Assembly (NCBI GenBank): GCA_902618205.1
Contig: CACMZL010000004.1
Location: 93,115 to 157,114, forward strand
Length of the DNA: 64,000 nt
Source: an uncultured Pelagibacteraceae bacterium
Lineage (GTDB): Bacteria > Pseudomonadota > Alphaproteobacteria > Pelagibacterales > Pelagibacteraceae
Direction: 5' to 3'
Made by a program: the position numbers and the translations under genes. Positions 27,377 to 37,000 of this stretch are shown here, one piece after another. Every line of letters starts with the position of its first letter. Position 1 is the first letter of the stretch. Below the pieces are notes generated by a model. It saw nothing but the letters and a program-made list of their open reading frames with translations, was not told where the DNA came from and ran no database searches.

Positions 27377-27984
27377 AAAAAAATAAAATCTCAAAAAATT
27401 GGATTAATAAGCAGAGAAGAGATATTTATGTTAGACAATCAAAAGTTGAAGGATATAGATCAAGAGCTGTTTATAAATTAAAAGAAATAAACGAAAAATT
27501 TAAATTTTTAAAAAATAATATATCAGTAATAGATCTTGGAGCTGCTCCTGGAAGCTGGTCTCAATATATATCAAGTAATTTAAAATGTAATAAGCACTTA
27601 GCAATAGATTTAAAAGAAATAGAAGAAATAAAGAATGTAAAAATTTTAAAAGGAGATTTTACGGATACTGAGCAACAAAATAAAATTAATAATTATTTTG
27701 GTGGAAAAATTGACCTAATTATTTCAGATATGGCAGTCAATACTACGGGAAATAAAAATCTAGACTCTATGGTAACTGGAGAATTAGTTTTAGAAGCTTT
27801 GGATTTTGCTACAAAAATGATGAAGCCAAATGGCTATTTTGTCTCAAAATTATTTATGGGAACTTCATTTAATGAGATAATTGCATTTTCAAAAAAAAAT
27901 TTTGTAAAATTTAATGTCTATAAGCCTCCCGCAAGTAGAAAAGACTCTAAAGAAAGTTTTTTAATCTGCAAAAATTTAAGATAG
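27373..27984 (+). CDS. rlmE: 23S rRNA 2'-O-ribose methyltransferase RlmE (FtsJ)
   Basis: SAM-dependent methyltransferase of 203 residues that methylates U2552 of 23S rRNA. Evidence: RSRAVYKLKEINEKF (first catalytic lysine), the SAM motif VIDLGAAPGSWSQY, IDLIISDMAVNTTGNKNLD (catalytic aspartate) and GYFVSKLFMGT (second lysine). The only plausible start is the TTG at 27373, which overlaps the preceding TGA stop. No ATG occurs before the conserved core. Confidence 0.94.
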   Translation: MKKNKISKNWINKQRRDIYVRQSKVEGYRSRAVYKLKEINEKFKFLKNNISVIDLGAAPGSWSQYISSNLKCNKHLAIDLKEIEEIKNVKILKGDFTDTEQQNKINNYFGGKIDLIISDMAVNTTGNKNLDSMVTGELVLEALDFATKMMKPNGYFVSKLFMGTSFNEIIAFSKKNFVKFNVYKPPASRKDSKESFLICKNLR

Positions 27985-28021
27985 ATACTTTCAATTTTTT
28001 TAGAATCGTTTATATAAGGAC

Positions 28022-29086
28022 ATGGATCCTATCAAAGAAGCGCTCACTTTCGATGATGTAACTTTAGTACCAAATTATTCTGAAATTTTACCTTCAGAAG
28101 TAAAGACAGAAGTTAAATTATCAAAACACTTAAATATCTCTATACCCCTTCTAACTTCAGCAATGGATACTGTAACAGAGTCTAATATGGCTATTTCAAT
28201 CGGTAAAAAGGGTGGAATAGGTGTTATACATAGAAATTTATCAATAAATGATCAGATAAAAGAAATAAGAAAAGTAAAAGCAAAAAAAATGTTAGTTGGT
28301 GCAGCTGTTGGTGCAAGTTTAAACGAACACATAAGAGCTCAAAAGATTTTAAAAGAAAATATCGATTTAATTGTTGTTGATACAGCTCATGGCCACACAA
28401 AAAAAGTAGCTGAAATAATAAAAAAAATTAAAAAAATTAAACCAACTAAAACAGCTTTATGTGCAGGTAATATTGCTACAGCAGAAGCAGCTAAATTTCT
28501 GATTAAGCAAGGAGTAGATATTATAAAAGTTGGAATTGGACCAGGATCTATATGCACTACAAGATTAGTTGCCGGGATTGGAGTTCCACAGTTAAGTGCA
28601 ATTTTAGATGTAAAAAAAGGTATGGGCAAAAGTAAAACAACATTAATAGCTGATGGAGGTATCAAATTTTCTGGGGATATTGCAAAAGCACTTGCAGCAG
28701 GAGCAGATGCGGTGATGATTGGATCATTATTTGCAGGAACAGATCAGGCTCCAGGTAGAATTATAAAAAGAGGTGGTAAATTATTTAAAAGTTTTAGGGG
28801 CATGGGATCTATTGGAGCAATGAATAAAGGATCAGCAGATAGATATTTTCAATCAAAACAAAAAGATACTTCAAAATATGTAGCAGAAGGTGTTGAAGGT
28901 TTTATTAAATACAAAGGCACAGTTGAAAAAATAATCTACCAACTAGTAGGGGGTTTAAAATCATCAATGGGATATTTGGGTGCAAAAAGAATTAAAGATC
29001 TTAGAAAAAAACCAAAATTTGTCAAAATTACTAAAGCAGGTTTTTATGAAAGTATGGTACATAACATAGACGAAATAAAAAGATGA
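28022..29086 (+). CDS. guaB: IMP dehydrogenase lacking CBS domains
   Basis: Inosine-5'-monophosphate dehydrogenase converting IMP to XMP in guanine nucleotide synthesis. The barrel is complete: LTFDDVTLVPNYSEILPSEV, PLLTSAMDTVTESNMA, the catalytic loop GIGPGSICTTRLVAG with C178, and the flap SFRGMGSIGAMNKGSADRYF. Length is only 354 residues against about 490 for typical GuaB. The missing piece is the regulatory tandem CBS module, normally inserted near residues 80-88, where SINDQIKEIRKVKAKKMLVGAAVG runs straight through. Such minimal forms are known in a few organisms (for example Borrelia). guaA lies two genes downstream. Confidence 0.95.
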   Translation: MDPIKEALTFDDVTLVPNYSEILPSEVKTEVKLSKHLNISIPLLTSAMDTVTESNMAISIGKKGGIGVIHRNLSINDQIKEIRKVKAKKMLVGAAVGASLNEHIRAQKILKENIDLIVVDTAHGHTKKVAEIIKKIKKIKPTKTALCAGNIATAEAAKFLIKQGVDIIKVGIGPGSICTTRLVAGIGVPQLSAILDVKKGMGKSKTTLIADGGIKFSGDIAKALAAGADAVMIGSLFAGTDQAPGRIIKRGGKLFKSFRGMGSIGAMNKGSADRYFQSKQKDTSKYVAEGVEGFIKYKGTVEKIIYQLVGGLKSSMGYLGAKRIKDLRKKPKFVKITKAGFYESMVHNIDEIKR

Positions 29087-29517
29087 TAAAAAAAATTACC
29101 TTAGCAATAATTTTACTTTTTACTTTAATTTTTAATGTTAACGCGGAGAAAGTTAATTTTTTTGATGAAGCAAAAAATCTTTATGAAAATGAAAAATATG
29201 AAGATTCAAAATTTTTATTTCAAAGAAATATTGTATACAATCCCAAAGACTCAAAGTCATATCTATATTTAGCAAAAATATTTAAAAATGAAGAAAACAA
29301 AATAGAACTGGAAAAAAATATAAATACAGTCTTACTACTCGAGCCAAACAACGAAGAGGCAATGTATCTATTAATAGATATTGAGTTAGAAAGATCTAAT
29401 TTTTCTAAAGCAGAAGAACTTAGAGAAGATTTTAAGAAAATATGCTCGAACCTTTGTGATAAAATTGCATCTATTAACAAACGCCTAAAAGAGTTTGAAA
29501 AAAAAGATGCGTCTTGA
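29083..29517 (+). CDS. Small exported TPR-like protein
   Basis: Product of 144 residues with a signal peptide (about residues 1-21, ending VNA-EK) and tandem helical repeats of TPR type ([38 protein letters not shown] and a second copy ending [13 protein letters not shown]). It is probably periplasmic and mediates protein contacts. The gene overlaps guaB by 4 bp and guaA by 11 bp, so it is cotranscribed with the guanine nucleotide genes. That context does not suggest a function. Confidence 0.65.
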   Translation: MIKKITLAIILLFTLIFNVNAEKVNFFDEAKNLYENEKYEDSKFLFQRNIVYNPKDSKSYLYLAKIFKNEENKIELEKNINTVLLLEPNNEEAMYLLIDIELERSNFSKAEELREDFKKICSNLCDKIASINKRLKEFEKKDAS

Positions 29518-31066
29518 AAATAATCTAGATAAAATTTTAATAATCGATTTTGGGTCTCAGTTTACACAATTAATTGCAAGAAAAGTAAGAGAATTAAATG
29601 TTTTTTGTGAAATTATAAGTCACAACAAACTTAAAGACTACAAAAATGAAAAAAATGTGAAAGGCATCATTTTATCAGGTGGTCCCTTAAATGTTTACCA
29701 AAATAAAAAAGTTAAATTCAATAAAAGTATATTAAGCTCAAATATTCCAATTTTAGGTATTTGTTTTGGCCACCAGATAATCTCTAAAGAATTAGGAGGT
29801 AAAGTAAAACGAGCAAAATCAAGAGAATTCGGGTTAGCAAAAGTTTCAAAATTAAAAAAAAGCGCTTTGACTGAAAATTTCTTTTCAAAAAAATCTACCA
29901 ATGTATGGATGAGTCATGGAGATGAGGTAATTAAATTACCTAAAGGTTTTAAAGTTATAGCAAAATCCTCAAATTCAAAATTATGCATGATAGAAAATAT
30001 AAAAAAAAAAATATATGGCATACAGTTTCATCCAGAAGTTTCCCATACAGTTAAAGGCAAAGTAATATTAAAAAACTTTGTAATTAAAATTTGTAAAATT
30101 AAAAAAAATTGGACATCGAAAAATCAAAAATCCAAACTTATGCAGCAAATTAAAGAACAAGTTGGAAATTCTAAAGTAATTTGTGCATTATCTGGTGGAG
30201 TAGATAGTAGTGTAGTAGCAAAATTAATTAGTAATGCGATTGGAAAAAACTTAACTTGTATATTCGTTAATACTGGTCTGCTCAGAAAAAATGAAGAAAA
30301 ACAAGTAGTAAATACTTTTAGAAAAAAATTTAAGTTGAATTTAATTTATATAAATGCTGAACAATTATTCATTAGCAAATTAAAAAATGTAATAGATCCA
30401 GAAAAAAAAAGAAAAATTATTGGAAATTTATTTATCAAACTTTTTGAAAAATACGCAAAAAAAATAAAAAATGTAAAATTTTTAGCCCAAGGAACTCTAT
30501 ACCCTGATCTAATTGAAAGTAAGTCTGTCACAGGAAGTCAAACTTCAAAAATTAAGTCTCATCATAATGTTGGTGGTTTACCAAAAAGAATGAAATTAAA
30601 ATTAGTTGAACCATTGAAGTATTTGTTTAAAGACGAAGTTAGAATGTTAGGTTTAGAATTAAATTTAAGTAAAGAAATTATTTCTAGACATCCTTTTCCT
30701 GGTCCAGGTTTAGCCATTAGAATGCCAGGCATAATTACTAAAGAAAAAATAAAAATTTTAAAAGAAGCAGATAATTATTTTGTAAATGCATTAAGAGAAC
30801 ACAATCTATATCATAAGATATGGCAGGCTTATGCCGCATTACTACCTGTTAAAACAGTTGGTGTAATGGGAGACAATAGAACCTATGAATATTTATGCTT
30901 GCTAAGAGCAATAACATCTGAAGATGGAATGACAGCAGATTATTTTCAATTTAATAAATCATTTATGCAAATGGTATCAAATAAAATTGTTAACAACATT
31001 AGAGGTATAAATAGAGTAGTCTATGATGTGACCTCTAAACCACCAAGCACTATTGAACTAGAATAA
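29507..31066 (+). CDS. guaA: GMP synthase (glutamine-hydrolysing)
   Basis: GMP synthetase of about 519 residues. The N-terminal class I glutamine amidotransferase domain has the catalytic cysteine in LGICFGHQ and its His-Glu pair in [11 protein letters not shown]. The ATP pyrophosphatase domain starts with the P-loop [14 protein letters not shown]. The C-terminal domain ([12 protein letters not shown]...KPPSTIELE) is complete. I start it at the ATG at 29507, inside the end of the TPR gene; an in-frame TTG at 29495 is the alternative. It completes the step from XMP to GMP. Confidence 0.97.
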   Translation: MRLENNLDKILIIDFGSQFTQLIARKVRELNVFCEIISHNKLKDYKNEKNVKGIILSGGPLNVYQNKKVKFNKSILSSNIPILGICFGHQIISKELGGKVKRAKSREFGLAKVSKLKKSALTENFFSKKSTNVWMSHGDEVIKLPKGFKVIAKSSNSKLCMIENIKKKIYGIQFHPEVSHTVKGKVILKNFVIKICKIKKNWTSKNQKSKLMQQIKEQVGNSKVICALSGGVDSSVVAKLISNAIGKNLTCIFVNTGLLRKNEEKQVVNTFRKKFKLNLIYINAEQLFISKLKNVIDPEKKRKIIGNLFIKLFEKYAKKIKNVKFLAQGTLYPDLIESKSVTGSQTSKIKSHHNVGGLPKRMKLKLVEPLKYLFKDEVRMLGLELNLSKEIISRHPFPGPGLAIRMPGIITKEKIKILKEADNYFVNALREHNLYHKIWQAYAALLPVKTVGVMGDNRTYEYLCLLRAITSEDGMTADYFQFNKSFMQMVSNKIVNNIRGINRVVYDVTSKPPSTIELE

Positions 31067-31086
31067 AAATAAATTATAATTTTACT

Positions 31087-31506
31087 ATGAAATATTTACA
31101 CACAATGATCAGAATTTCTAATATAGAGGAATCTTTAAAATTTTTTTGTGATGGACTGGGTTTAAAAGAGAAAAAAAGAATGGAAAATGAAAAAGGTAGA
31201 TATACATTAATTTTTTTAGCTGCACCAAACGACAGTGATGCAGAAATTGAACTTACTTATAATTGGGATGGAGACAACTTAGGAGAGGGATCTAGAAATT
31301 TTGGTCACTTAGCTTATAGAGTTAAAAATATATACGAAATATGTCAAAGACTAATGGATATGGGTTATACAATAAATAGACCACCCAGAGATGGCCATAT
31401 GGCATTTGTGAAATCACCAGATAAAATATCAATTGAAATACTTCAGGAAGGAAATCTTCCTCCCAAAGAGCCTTGGTCATCAATGGAAAATACCGGAACT
31501 TGGTAA
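31087..31506 (+). CDS. gloA: Lactoylglutathione lyase (glyoxalase I)
   Basis: Glyoxalase I of 139 residues in the vicinal-oxygen-chelate fold, converting the methylglyoxal-glutathione hemithioacetal to S-lactoylglutathione. Metal ligands sit in KYLHTMIRIS (His), EIELTYNW (Glu), NFGHLAYRV (His) and SIEILQEG (Glu). The length is typical. It lies 20 bp after guaA and overlaps nothing. Glutathione synthetase and a GST are also encoded in the window. Confidence 0.93.
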   Translation: MKYLHTMIRISNIEESLKFFCDGLGLKEKKRMENEKGRYTLIFLAAPNDSDAEIELTYNWDGDNLGEGSRNFGHLAYRVKNIYEICQRLMDMGYTINRPPRDGHMAFVKSPDKISIEILQEGNLPPKEPWSSMENTGTW

Positions 31507-31508
31507 TA

Positions 31509-32120
31509 TTAAAAATATTTTATATATTTTTCATTAATATTTAAAATTTCTAAATCGACTAGTCCACCTATTACTAATTGAATAGCAACCAATAATATAA
31601 AACCTAAGCCTATATAAGCTATCCACAAATGTTTTTGTATATAATTTGCTAAATAAGTAGCTAAGGCTCCAGTAAGAACTACTGATAATACTAAGCCAAA
31701 AATCATAAAACCAAAATTACCTTTGGCTGCACCCACAACGCCAATAACGTTATCAAAACTAATCGTAATATCTGCAAATAACACTTTGTAAATACTTTTG
31801 ATAAATGAAGGTTCCATAGATTTCTTTTTAGGAGACTTAATTTTTTGAATTTCAAATAAATCTTTTCTTAAGTCATTAACAATCCAAATTAAAAGTAATC
31901 CACCAAGAATTTTAATGAAGTAAAACTTAAATAAATATGTTGCAAATATTGCAAATATAACTTTGAAAACTAATGCTCCAACTACTCCCCAGAATATTAT
32001 TTTTTTCCTATTTTTTGGGACAAAATTAGCTGCTATTAATCCTATTATTATTGCATTATCTGCCGCAAGAATAATATCTATAAATATAATTTGCAGTAAA
32101 ATGAGTGATTGTTCGATCAA
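31509..32120 (-). CDS. TerC/YjbE-family integral membrane protein
   Basis: Membrane protein of 203 residues with about seven helices. The family signature IDIILAADNAIIIGL near residue 15 and the repeat-related TISFDNVIGVVGAAKG near residue 120 carry the paired Asp-Asn residues of the TerC superfamily. These proteins are thought to export Mn2+ or other metal ions, sometimes for metalation of exported enzymes. The exact ion here is unknown. It is divergent from the TRAP transporter operon and convergent with gloA. Confidence 0.87.
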   Translation of the reverse strand: MIEQSLILLQIIFIDIILAADNAIIIGLIAANFVPKNRKKIIFWGVVGALVFKVIFAIFATYLFKFYFIKILGGLLLIWIVNDLRKDLFEIQKIKSPKKKSMEPSFIKSIYKVLFADITISFDNVIGVVGAAKGNFGFMIFGLVLSVVLTGALATYLANYIQKHLWIAYIGLGFILLVAIQLVIGGLVDLEILNINEKYIKYF

Positions 32121-32232
32121 GATGTTATTATAATAGTAATTATTTATTATTTTTCAATAAAACATCAAAAATATTTATTGATTTAAGTTTTAATACATAA
32201 TGAGATATGTTTTTTAGAAATATGGAGGATTT

Positions 32233-33204
32233 ATGAAACTTTTCAAAATTTTGCTCTCTGTTTTATTTTCTGTTCTTTTAACTGCTAATGCTTTTGCCGC
32301 AGAAAAATGGGATATGGCACTTGCATATGGTGCAAGCAACTTCCATTCTGCTAATGCAGCTGAATTTGCTAAAAATGTTTCAGAAAAAAGTGGAGGGAAA
32401 TTAACAATAGTAACACACCCAGGTGGATCTCTATTTAAAGGTGGAGAGATATTTAGGGCTGTTAGAACTGGACAAGCTCAAATTGGTGAGAGATTTATGT
32501 CGGCTCTAGGTAAAGAGGATCCGTTATTAGAGATTGATTCACAACCATTTCTTGCGACATCTTATGATGATGCTATGAAACTGTATCAAGCATCTAAGCC
32601 TGCAATAATTAAAGGTCTAGATCAAAAAGGTCTTGTATTTTTATACGCTGTGCCATGGCCTGCGCAAGGTCTTTATAGTAAAAAGGAAATTAATAGTGTT
32701 GCTGATTTAAAAGGTTTAAAATTTAGAGCATATAATTCTGCAACTATTAGAATGGCCGAGTTGACAGGTATGGCTCCTACAAAAATAGAAGCAGCTGAAA
32801 TAAGCCAAGCATTCTCAACTGGTGCGGTTGAAAGTATGATTACTTCACCAACTACTGGTAAGAACAGTAAAATTTGGGAAAATGGAGTAAAGTATTTTTA
32901 TGATATTGCAGCTTGGTTTCCAAAAAATATGATTGTAGCTCACAGAGGTTCTTGGAATAAATTAGATAAAGCTACACAAAAAATGATTATGGAAGAGGCA
33001 GCAGTTGCTGAGAAAAAAGGTTGGGCACTTTCAAAAAAAGGAAATGTTGCTGATAAAAAAGCTTTAGCTGATGCTGGAATGAAAGTAGGCAAAGTAAATG
33101 CAGCCCTTGAAAGTCATTTCAAAAAAGTTGGTGCTACAATGGCAGAAGAATGGAAGAAAAAAGCTGGCGATAGAGGTGCCAGTGTTCTTGCTGCTTATAA
33201 TTAA
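32233..33204 (+). CDS. TRAP transporter solute-binding protein (DctP family)
   Basis: Periplasmic solute receptor of 323 residues with a signal peptide (residues 1-22, ending AFA-AE). The DctP fold is shown by KNVSEKSGGKLTIVTHPGGSLFKGGEIFRAVRTGQAQIGE, ADLKGLKFRAYN (with the conserved carboxylate-binding arginine) and AFSTGAVESMITSP. The ribosome site GGAGGA precedes the ATG. The ligand cannot be read from sequence; a carboxylate is usual. A hairpin terminator separates it from its membrane partners, as expected when the binding protein is needed in excess. Confidence 0.93.
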   Translation: MKLFKILLSVLFSVLLTANAFAAEKWDMALAYGASNFHSANAAEFAKNVSEKSGGKLTIVTHPGGSLFKGGEIFRAVRTGQAQIGERFMSALGKEDPLLEIDSQPFLATSYDDAMKLYQASKPAIIKGLDQKGLVFLYAVPWPAQGLYSKKEINSVADLKGLKFRAYNSATIRMAELTGMAPTKIEAAEISQAFSTGAVESMITSPTTGKNSKIWENGVKYFYDIAAWFPKNMIVAHRGSWNKLDKATQKMIMEEAAVAEKKGWALSKKGNVADKKALADAGMKVGKVNAALESHFKKVGATMAEEWKKKAGDRGASVLAAYN

Positions 33205-33217
33205 ATCATTATAATTA

Positions 33218-33244
33218 AAAAGGCCGTATTAAACGGCCTTTTTA
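33218..33244 (+). terminator. Hairpin attenuator between TRAP receptor and membrane genes
   Basis: The stem AAAAGGCCGT / ACGGCCTTTT closes a short ATTAA-type loop and ends in T residues. The dctQ-like ATG at 33246 begins almost directly after it. Partial termination here would give more receptor than permease. Confidence 0.88.
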
Positions 33245-33245
33245 T

Positions 33246-33737
33246 ATGTTTACTAAAGTCAATAAATTTTTAAATAATCTTTATAGTTACTCAGGCTATA
33301 TCGCTGCATTCTTTCTTATTTTGGTTGCAGTTTTTATTTTAATTGGAATTTCATCAAGAATATTTGGTTTTTATATAAGAGGCCTAGCTGAATATTCTGG
33401 ATATTGTATGGCTGCCTCATCTTTTTTTGCTTTATCTTATACTTTTGTAGAAGGTGGTCACATTAGAATTACTTTATTTTTAGAAAAAGCTACTGGGATT
33501 AAAAAGAGATTTTTGGAATTATGGAGTTTGATAGTTGCAACTATTTTTTCTGGTTATCTAGCTTTTTATTTTTTAAAAATGCTAAAAATATCTTATGAAT
33601 TTCAAGAGAGAAGTGAAGGAGCTGACGAAATTTTAATTTGGATACCACAAACTAGTGTTGCTTTAGGATCACTAATATTTTTCATATGTGTATCTCATCA
33701 ATTAGTTTTGAAAATACAAACAAAAAAAAATGACTGA
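33246..33737 (+). CDS. TRAP transporter small permease (DctQ family)
   Basis: Membrane protein of 163 residues with four helices, matching the DctQ component: GIAFL-like segments, SRIFGFYIRGLAEYSGYCMAASSFFALSYTFVEGGHIRITLFLE, and the last helix ending in a basic tail. The -GGHIRI- motif is the family hallmark. It works with the DctM subunit in sodium-coupled solute import. The start lies 2 bp after the attenuator hairpin with no recognisable ribosome site. It overlaps the next gene by 8 bp. Confidence 0.9.
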   Translation: MFTKVNKFLNNLYSYSGYIAAFFLILVAVFILIGISSRIFGFYIRGLAEYSGYCMAASSFFALSYTFVEGGHIRITLFLEKATGIKKRFLELWSLIVATIFSGYLAFYFLKMLKISYEFQERSEGADEILIWIPQTSVALGSLIFFICVSHQLVLKIQTKKND

Positions 33738-35040
33738 AATTTTACTTACTATATTTTTCATAAGTGTTCTCTTGATATTTTTAGGCTCGGGAATTTGGGT
33801 TGCTATAAGCATGGTTGGAGTTTCATCAATAGGAATGATGCTGTTCACCACAAGGCCAGTTGGTGATGCGATGGCAACAACAATTTGGGGAGCTTCATCT
33901 TCATGGACTTTAACTGCACTTCCTTTATTTGTTTGGATGGGTGAAATTTTATTTCGGACTAAGTTATCTAAAAATTTATTTGAAGGATTATCCCCATGGA
34001 TGCAGAAACTACCCGGTGGCTTAGTGCATGTTAATGTAGTTGGATGTGCTTTATTTGCAGCTATTTCAGGATCTTCTGCAGCAACTGTAGCCACAGTAGG
34101 AAAAATGTCTATTCCAGAACTAAGAAAAAGAAAATATCCAGAAAGTATTCTGCTTGGAAGTTTAGCTGGTTCAGGAACGCTGGGTCTTCTAATTCCACCT
34201 TCAATTATTTTAATTATTTATGGTGTGACTGTCCAAGAGTCGATAGCAAAACTATTTATTGCAGGAATTGTACCAGGAATAATGATTGCGTTGATCTTTA
34301 TGACATATGTAATGATTTGGTCGTTAATAAATAAAAAATCCATGCCTACTTTTAAACAAGACTTCTCATTTATGGAAAAGGTAAGGAAATCAGGAAAACT
34401 GATACCTGTAATATTATTAATAGTTTCAGTTATTGGCTCAATTTATACTGGTATAGCAACGGCAACCGAAGCAGCTTCTTTGGGTGTAGTAGGTGCATTA
34501 ATTTTATCATACTTTCAAAAGAGTTTGTCTTTAAGAACATTTAAAGAGTCTCTCTTGGGTGCTACTAAAACTTCTTGCATGATAGCTTTTATATTAGCTG
34601 GAGCCACTTTTTTATCTCTTGCAATGGGTTTTACAGGATTGCCAAGAAATCTTGCTCTATGGATTGAAGGAATGGAACTTTCTCCATATGTTTTAATTTT
34701 TGTTTTAATGATCTTTTATATAATTCTTGGAATGTTTCTTGATGGTATCTCTGCTGTAGTTTTAACAATGGCTATAATTGAACCAATGATTAGACAAGCA
34801 GGTTTTGATATGATTTGGTTTGGTGTTTTTCTAGTTATTGTTGTCGAAATGGCTCAGATCACGCCTCCGGTTGGTTTTAATCTTTTTGTTCTTCAGGGTA
34901 TGGCTAATAAAGATATGGGTTATATAGCAAGAAGTGCGTTTCCACTCTTCTTGCTAATGATTTTTGCTGTTATCTTGGTTGTGATATTTCCAGAAATTGC
35001 TCTTTGGATGCCTGAGCAAATGATAAAAAATATAAACTAG
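33730..35040 (+). CDS. TRAP transporter large permease (DctM family)
   Basis: Large permease of 436 residues with about twelve helices. Conserved parts include GAWVAISMVG-like, LTALPLFVWMGEILFRT, HVNVVGCALFAAISGSSAATVATVG, GSLAGSGTLGLLIPPSIILIIYGV and the C-terminal QITPPVGFNLFVLQG. It completes the TRAP system with the two preceding genes. The stop overlaps the end of the convergent TPR gene by 4 bp. Confidence 0.94.
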   Translation: MTEILLTIFFISVLLIFLGSGIWVAISMVGVSSIGMMLFTTRPVGDAMATTIWGASSSWTLTALPLFVWMGEILFRTKLSKNLFEGLSPWMQKLPGGLVHVNVVGCALFAAISGSSAATVATVGKMSIPELRKRKYPESILLGSLAGSGTLGLLIPPSIILIIYGVTVQESIAKLFIAGIVPGIMIALIFMTYVMIWSLINKKSMPTFKQDFSFMEKVRKSGKLIPVILLIVSVIGSIYTGIATATEAASLGVVGALILSYFQKSLSLRTFKESLLGATKTSCMIAFILAGATFLSLAMGFTGLPRNLALWIEGMELSPYVLIFVLMIFYIILGMFLDGISAVVLTMAIIEPMIRQAGFDMIWFGVFLVIVVEMAQITPPVGFNLFVLQGMANKDMGYIARSAFPLFLLMIFAVILVVIFPEIALWMPEQMIKNIN

Positions 35041-35525
35041 TATTTTGATTTTTTAGATCCGTCTATAACACCCTTTAGCTGATTGTACTCTTCACAATTA
35101 CATCCCTCTAGAACACTCAATCTTTCTTTTGCTAAATTCATCCTATTGGTTGCAACATATAATTCACCAAGGTATTCGTTAATTCCTATGTGATTTGGCT
35201 CAATAGCTAAACCTTGAAGATAATATTTCTCACCATTTTCAAAATCACCAGTTTTTCTAGTTGCAAATCCAAGATAATTTAATGTGTCTGCTTTATTTGG
35301 CTTCATCTTATTTGACTTAACTAAAAATTTAATTGCTCTTTCGTATCTTTTAATTGCTTTCTCTGTTTTACCTTTTTTTTCTAATTTTTTTGCAGCTTTA
35401 ATCAATTTCACTGCTTTATCATAATGGCTTTCTGTTGATCCAGAATCGCTACTAGATCCAGCAGCAAAAGATGTTCCTGCTAAAAAAATTAAAAAGAACA
35501 TTAAAAAAAATATTTTCTTTATCAT
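35037..35525 (-). CDS. Exported TPR-repeat protein
   Basis: Product of 162 residues with a signal peptide (residues 1-21, ending SFA-AG), a serine-rich linker and TPR units: HYDKAVKLIKAAKKLEKKGKTEKAIKRYERAIKFL, ADTLNYLGFATRKTGDFENGEKYYLQGLAIEP and NEYLGELYVATNRMNLAKERL. A pair of cysteines (GCNCEEY) is near the end. It starts at the stop codon of pxpA (one-base overlap), so it is cotranscribed with the 5-oxoprolinase A subunit. Its partner is unknown. Confidence 0.75.
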   Translation of the reverse strand: MIKKIFFLMFFLIFLAGTSFAAGSSSDSGSTESHYDKAVKLIKAAKKLEKKGKTEKAIKRYERAIKFLVKSNKMKPNKADTLNYLGFATRKTGDFENGEKYYLQGLAIEPNHIGINEYLGELYVATNRMNLAKERLSVLEGCNCEEYNQLKGVIDGSKKSKY

Positions 35526-36298
35526 TATTTAAATTTCCTTAAGTTAGTTAGTGTTTTTAGTTCTAAGCCATTATCTATTAAATTATTTTTTATAGATATA
35601 GCTGTAGCTAGAGAACTTTCGTTATCGCCATGTATGCACACAGAGTCTATTTCACAAGGTATTTGCTTTCCGCTGTGACAATTAATGGCTTGGTTCTGAA
35701 CCATGCTTAAAACGTGACTTTTTGCTTTATTTGGATCTGTAATAAGTGCATGAGGCTCTTTTCTAGATACTAAGTTTCCATTATCTTCATAATTTCTGTC
35801 TGCAAAAATCTCACATGCTATCCTCATATCAAATTTCTTTGCTGCTTCTTCCATCTTTGAACCTGTAGGCACTAAATAAATTAAATCTTTATTAAAATTG
35901 CAGATTGATTTTGCAATGATTGTTGCAAGCTCAATATCTTCGCAAGCCATATTATTTAATGCACCATGTGGTTTAATATGTGTAACGATCTCACCATGTT
36001 TTTCTGCTATATTTTGTAAAATTTCATACTGATCAATTAATAATTTCTTTATTTCATCTGACGATAAATTTAGTCTTTTACGTCCAAAGTTTTCTGGATC
36101 ATTAAATGATGGATGTGCACCTATGCTAACACCGTTTTTCTTACAAATTTTTACAACTTGGTTCATGCTATCTTCATCGCCAGCATGATAACCACAAGCA
36201 ACATTAGCTGAATTGACAATTTCTAGTAATTTTGGATCATTTTCATCTGAATGATGCTTTGATTTTTCACCTAAATCACAATTGATATTAATTTCCAT
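35525..36298 (-). CDS. pxpA: 5-oxoprolinase subunit A (LamB/YcsF family)
   Basis: PxpA, 257 residues, one of three subunits of the prokaryotic ATP-dependent 5-oxoprolinase that opens pyroglutamate to glutamate. The family start INCDLGEKSKHH and the segments ANVACGYHAGDEDSMNQVV, GAHPSFNDPENFGR, HIKPHGALNNMA and SVCIHGDNESS are all present. It is divergent from pxpB with only 27 bp between the two ATG codons, so the three subunits are made from one bidirectional control region. Confidence 0.95.
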   Translation of the reverse strand: MEININCDLGEKSKHHSDENDPKLLEIVNSANVACGYHAGDEDSMNQVVKICKKNGVSIGAHPSFNDPENFGRKRLNLSSDEIKKLLIDQYEILQNIAEKHGEIVTHIKPHGALNNMACEDIELATIIAKSICNFNKDLIYLVPTGSKMEEAAKKFDMRIACEIFADRNYEDNGNLVSRKEPHALITDPNKAKSHVLSMVQNQAINCHSGKQIPCEIDSVCIHGDNESSLATAISIKNNLIDNGLELKTLTNLRKFK

Positions 36299-36325
36299 AC
36301 TAATAAATCATAAGTATAACATGGT

Positions 36326-37000
36326 ATGATAAAAAATATATTAAATCTTGGTGACGCAGCTTTGTATTGTGACTTTGGAAGTGATGTAAATCAAGAAATT
36401 AATTCAAATGTTATCAAATATTTTTACCATATAAAAAAATTAAATCTAAAAGGTATTACAAACTTAACTCCATCTTATAATAAATTAATAATTTCATATG
36501 ATTTAAATATACATTCTTTTTTAACTTTAAAAAAAAAAATTGAAAATATAGAGATTAAAGAAAATAATAAATTAGAAAAAAACTTAATCGAAATTCCTGT
36601 GTGTTGTGATAATAATTTTGCGTTAGATATTAAAAGAGTTGAAAATAAACTAAAATTAAAATCAGAAATAATCCTAGAAAAATTTTTTAGCAAAAATTAC
36701 TTTTGTTATATGACAGGATTTGTGGCTGGCATGCCTTTTCTTGGTGATCTTAGCCAGGAAATGAGATTAAAAAGATTAGAAACACCAAGAGTTAAAGTTC
36801 CAAAAGGTTCAGTTGGAATAACAGAACAATTTTGTAACATATACACTTTTGAAACACCTGGTGGATGGAATATTTTGGGAAATACACCACAAAATATCTT
36901 CGACACATCTAATCAATCAAACCCTAATCTTGTTAATCCAGGTGATACAATAAAATTTTATAGAATAACTTTAGATCAATATAATGAAATCAAAAGATAG
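36326..37000 (+). CDS. pxpB: 5-oxoprolinase subunit B
   Basis: PxpB (KipI-like), 224 residues. The start ILNLGDAALYCDFG and the C-terminal cyclophilin-like segments TGFVAGMPFLGDL, RLETPRVKVPKGSVGI and TPGGWNILGNTP match the family. It forms a complex with PxpC and PxpA for pyroglutamate recycling. It overlaps pxpC by 17 bp. The N-terminal half is more diverged and lysine-rich, as is usual in this genome. Confidence 0.94.
   Translation: MIKNILNLGDAALYCDFGSDVNQEINSNVIKYFYHIKKLNLKGITNLTPSYNKLIISYDLNIHSFLTLKKKIENIEIKENNKLEKNLIEIPVCCDNNFALDIKRVENKLKLKSEIILEKFFSKNYFCYMTGFVAGMPFLGDLSQEMRLKRLETPRVKVPKGSVGITEQFCNIYTFETPGGWNILGNTPQNIFDTSNQSNPNLVNPGDTIKFYRITLDQYNEIKR

Noticed and set aside
33702..34094. 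Minus-strand 130-residue ORF in the DctM gene
   Set aside because: Antisense to a highly conserved permease; composition is not protein-like.
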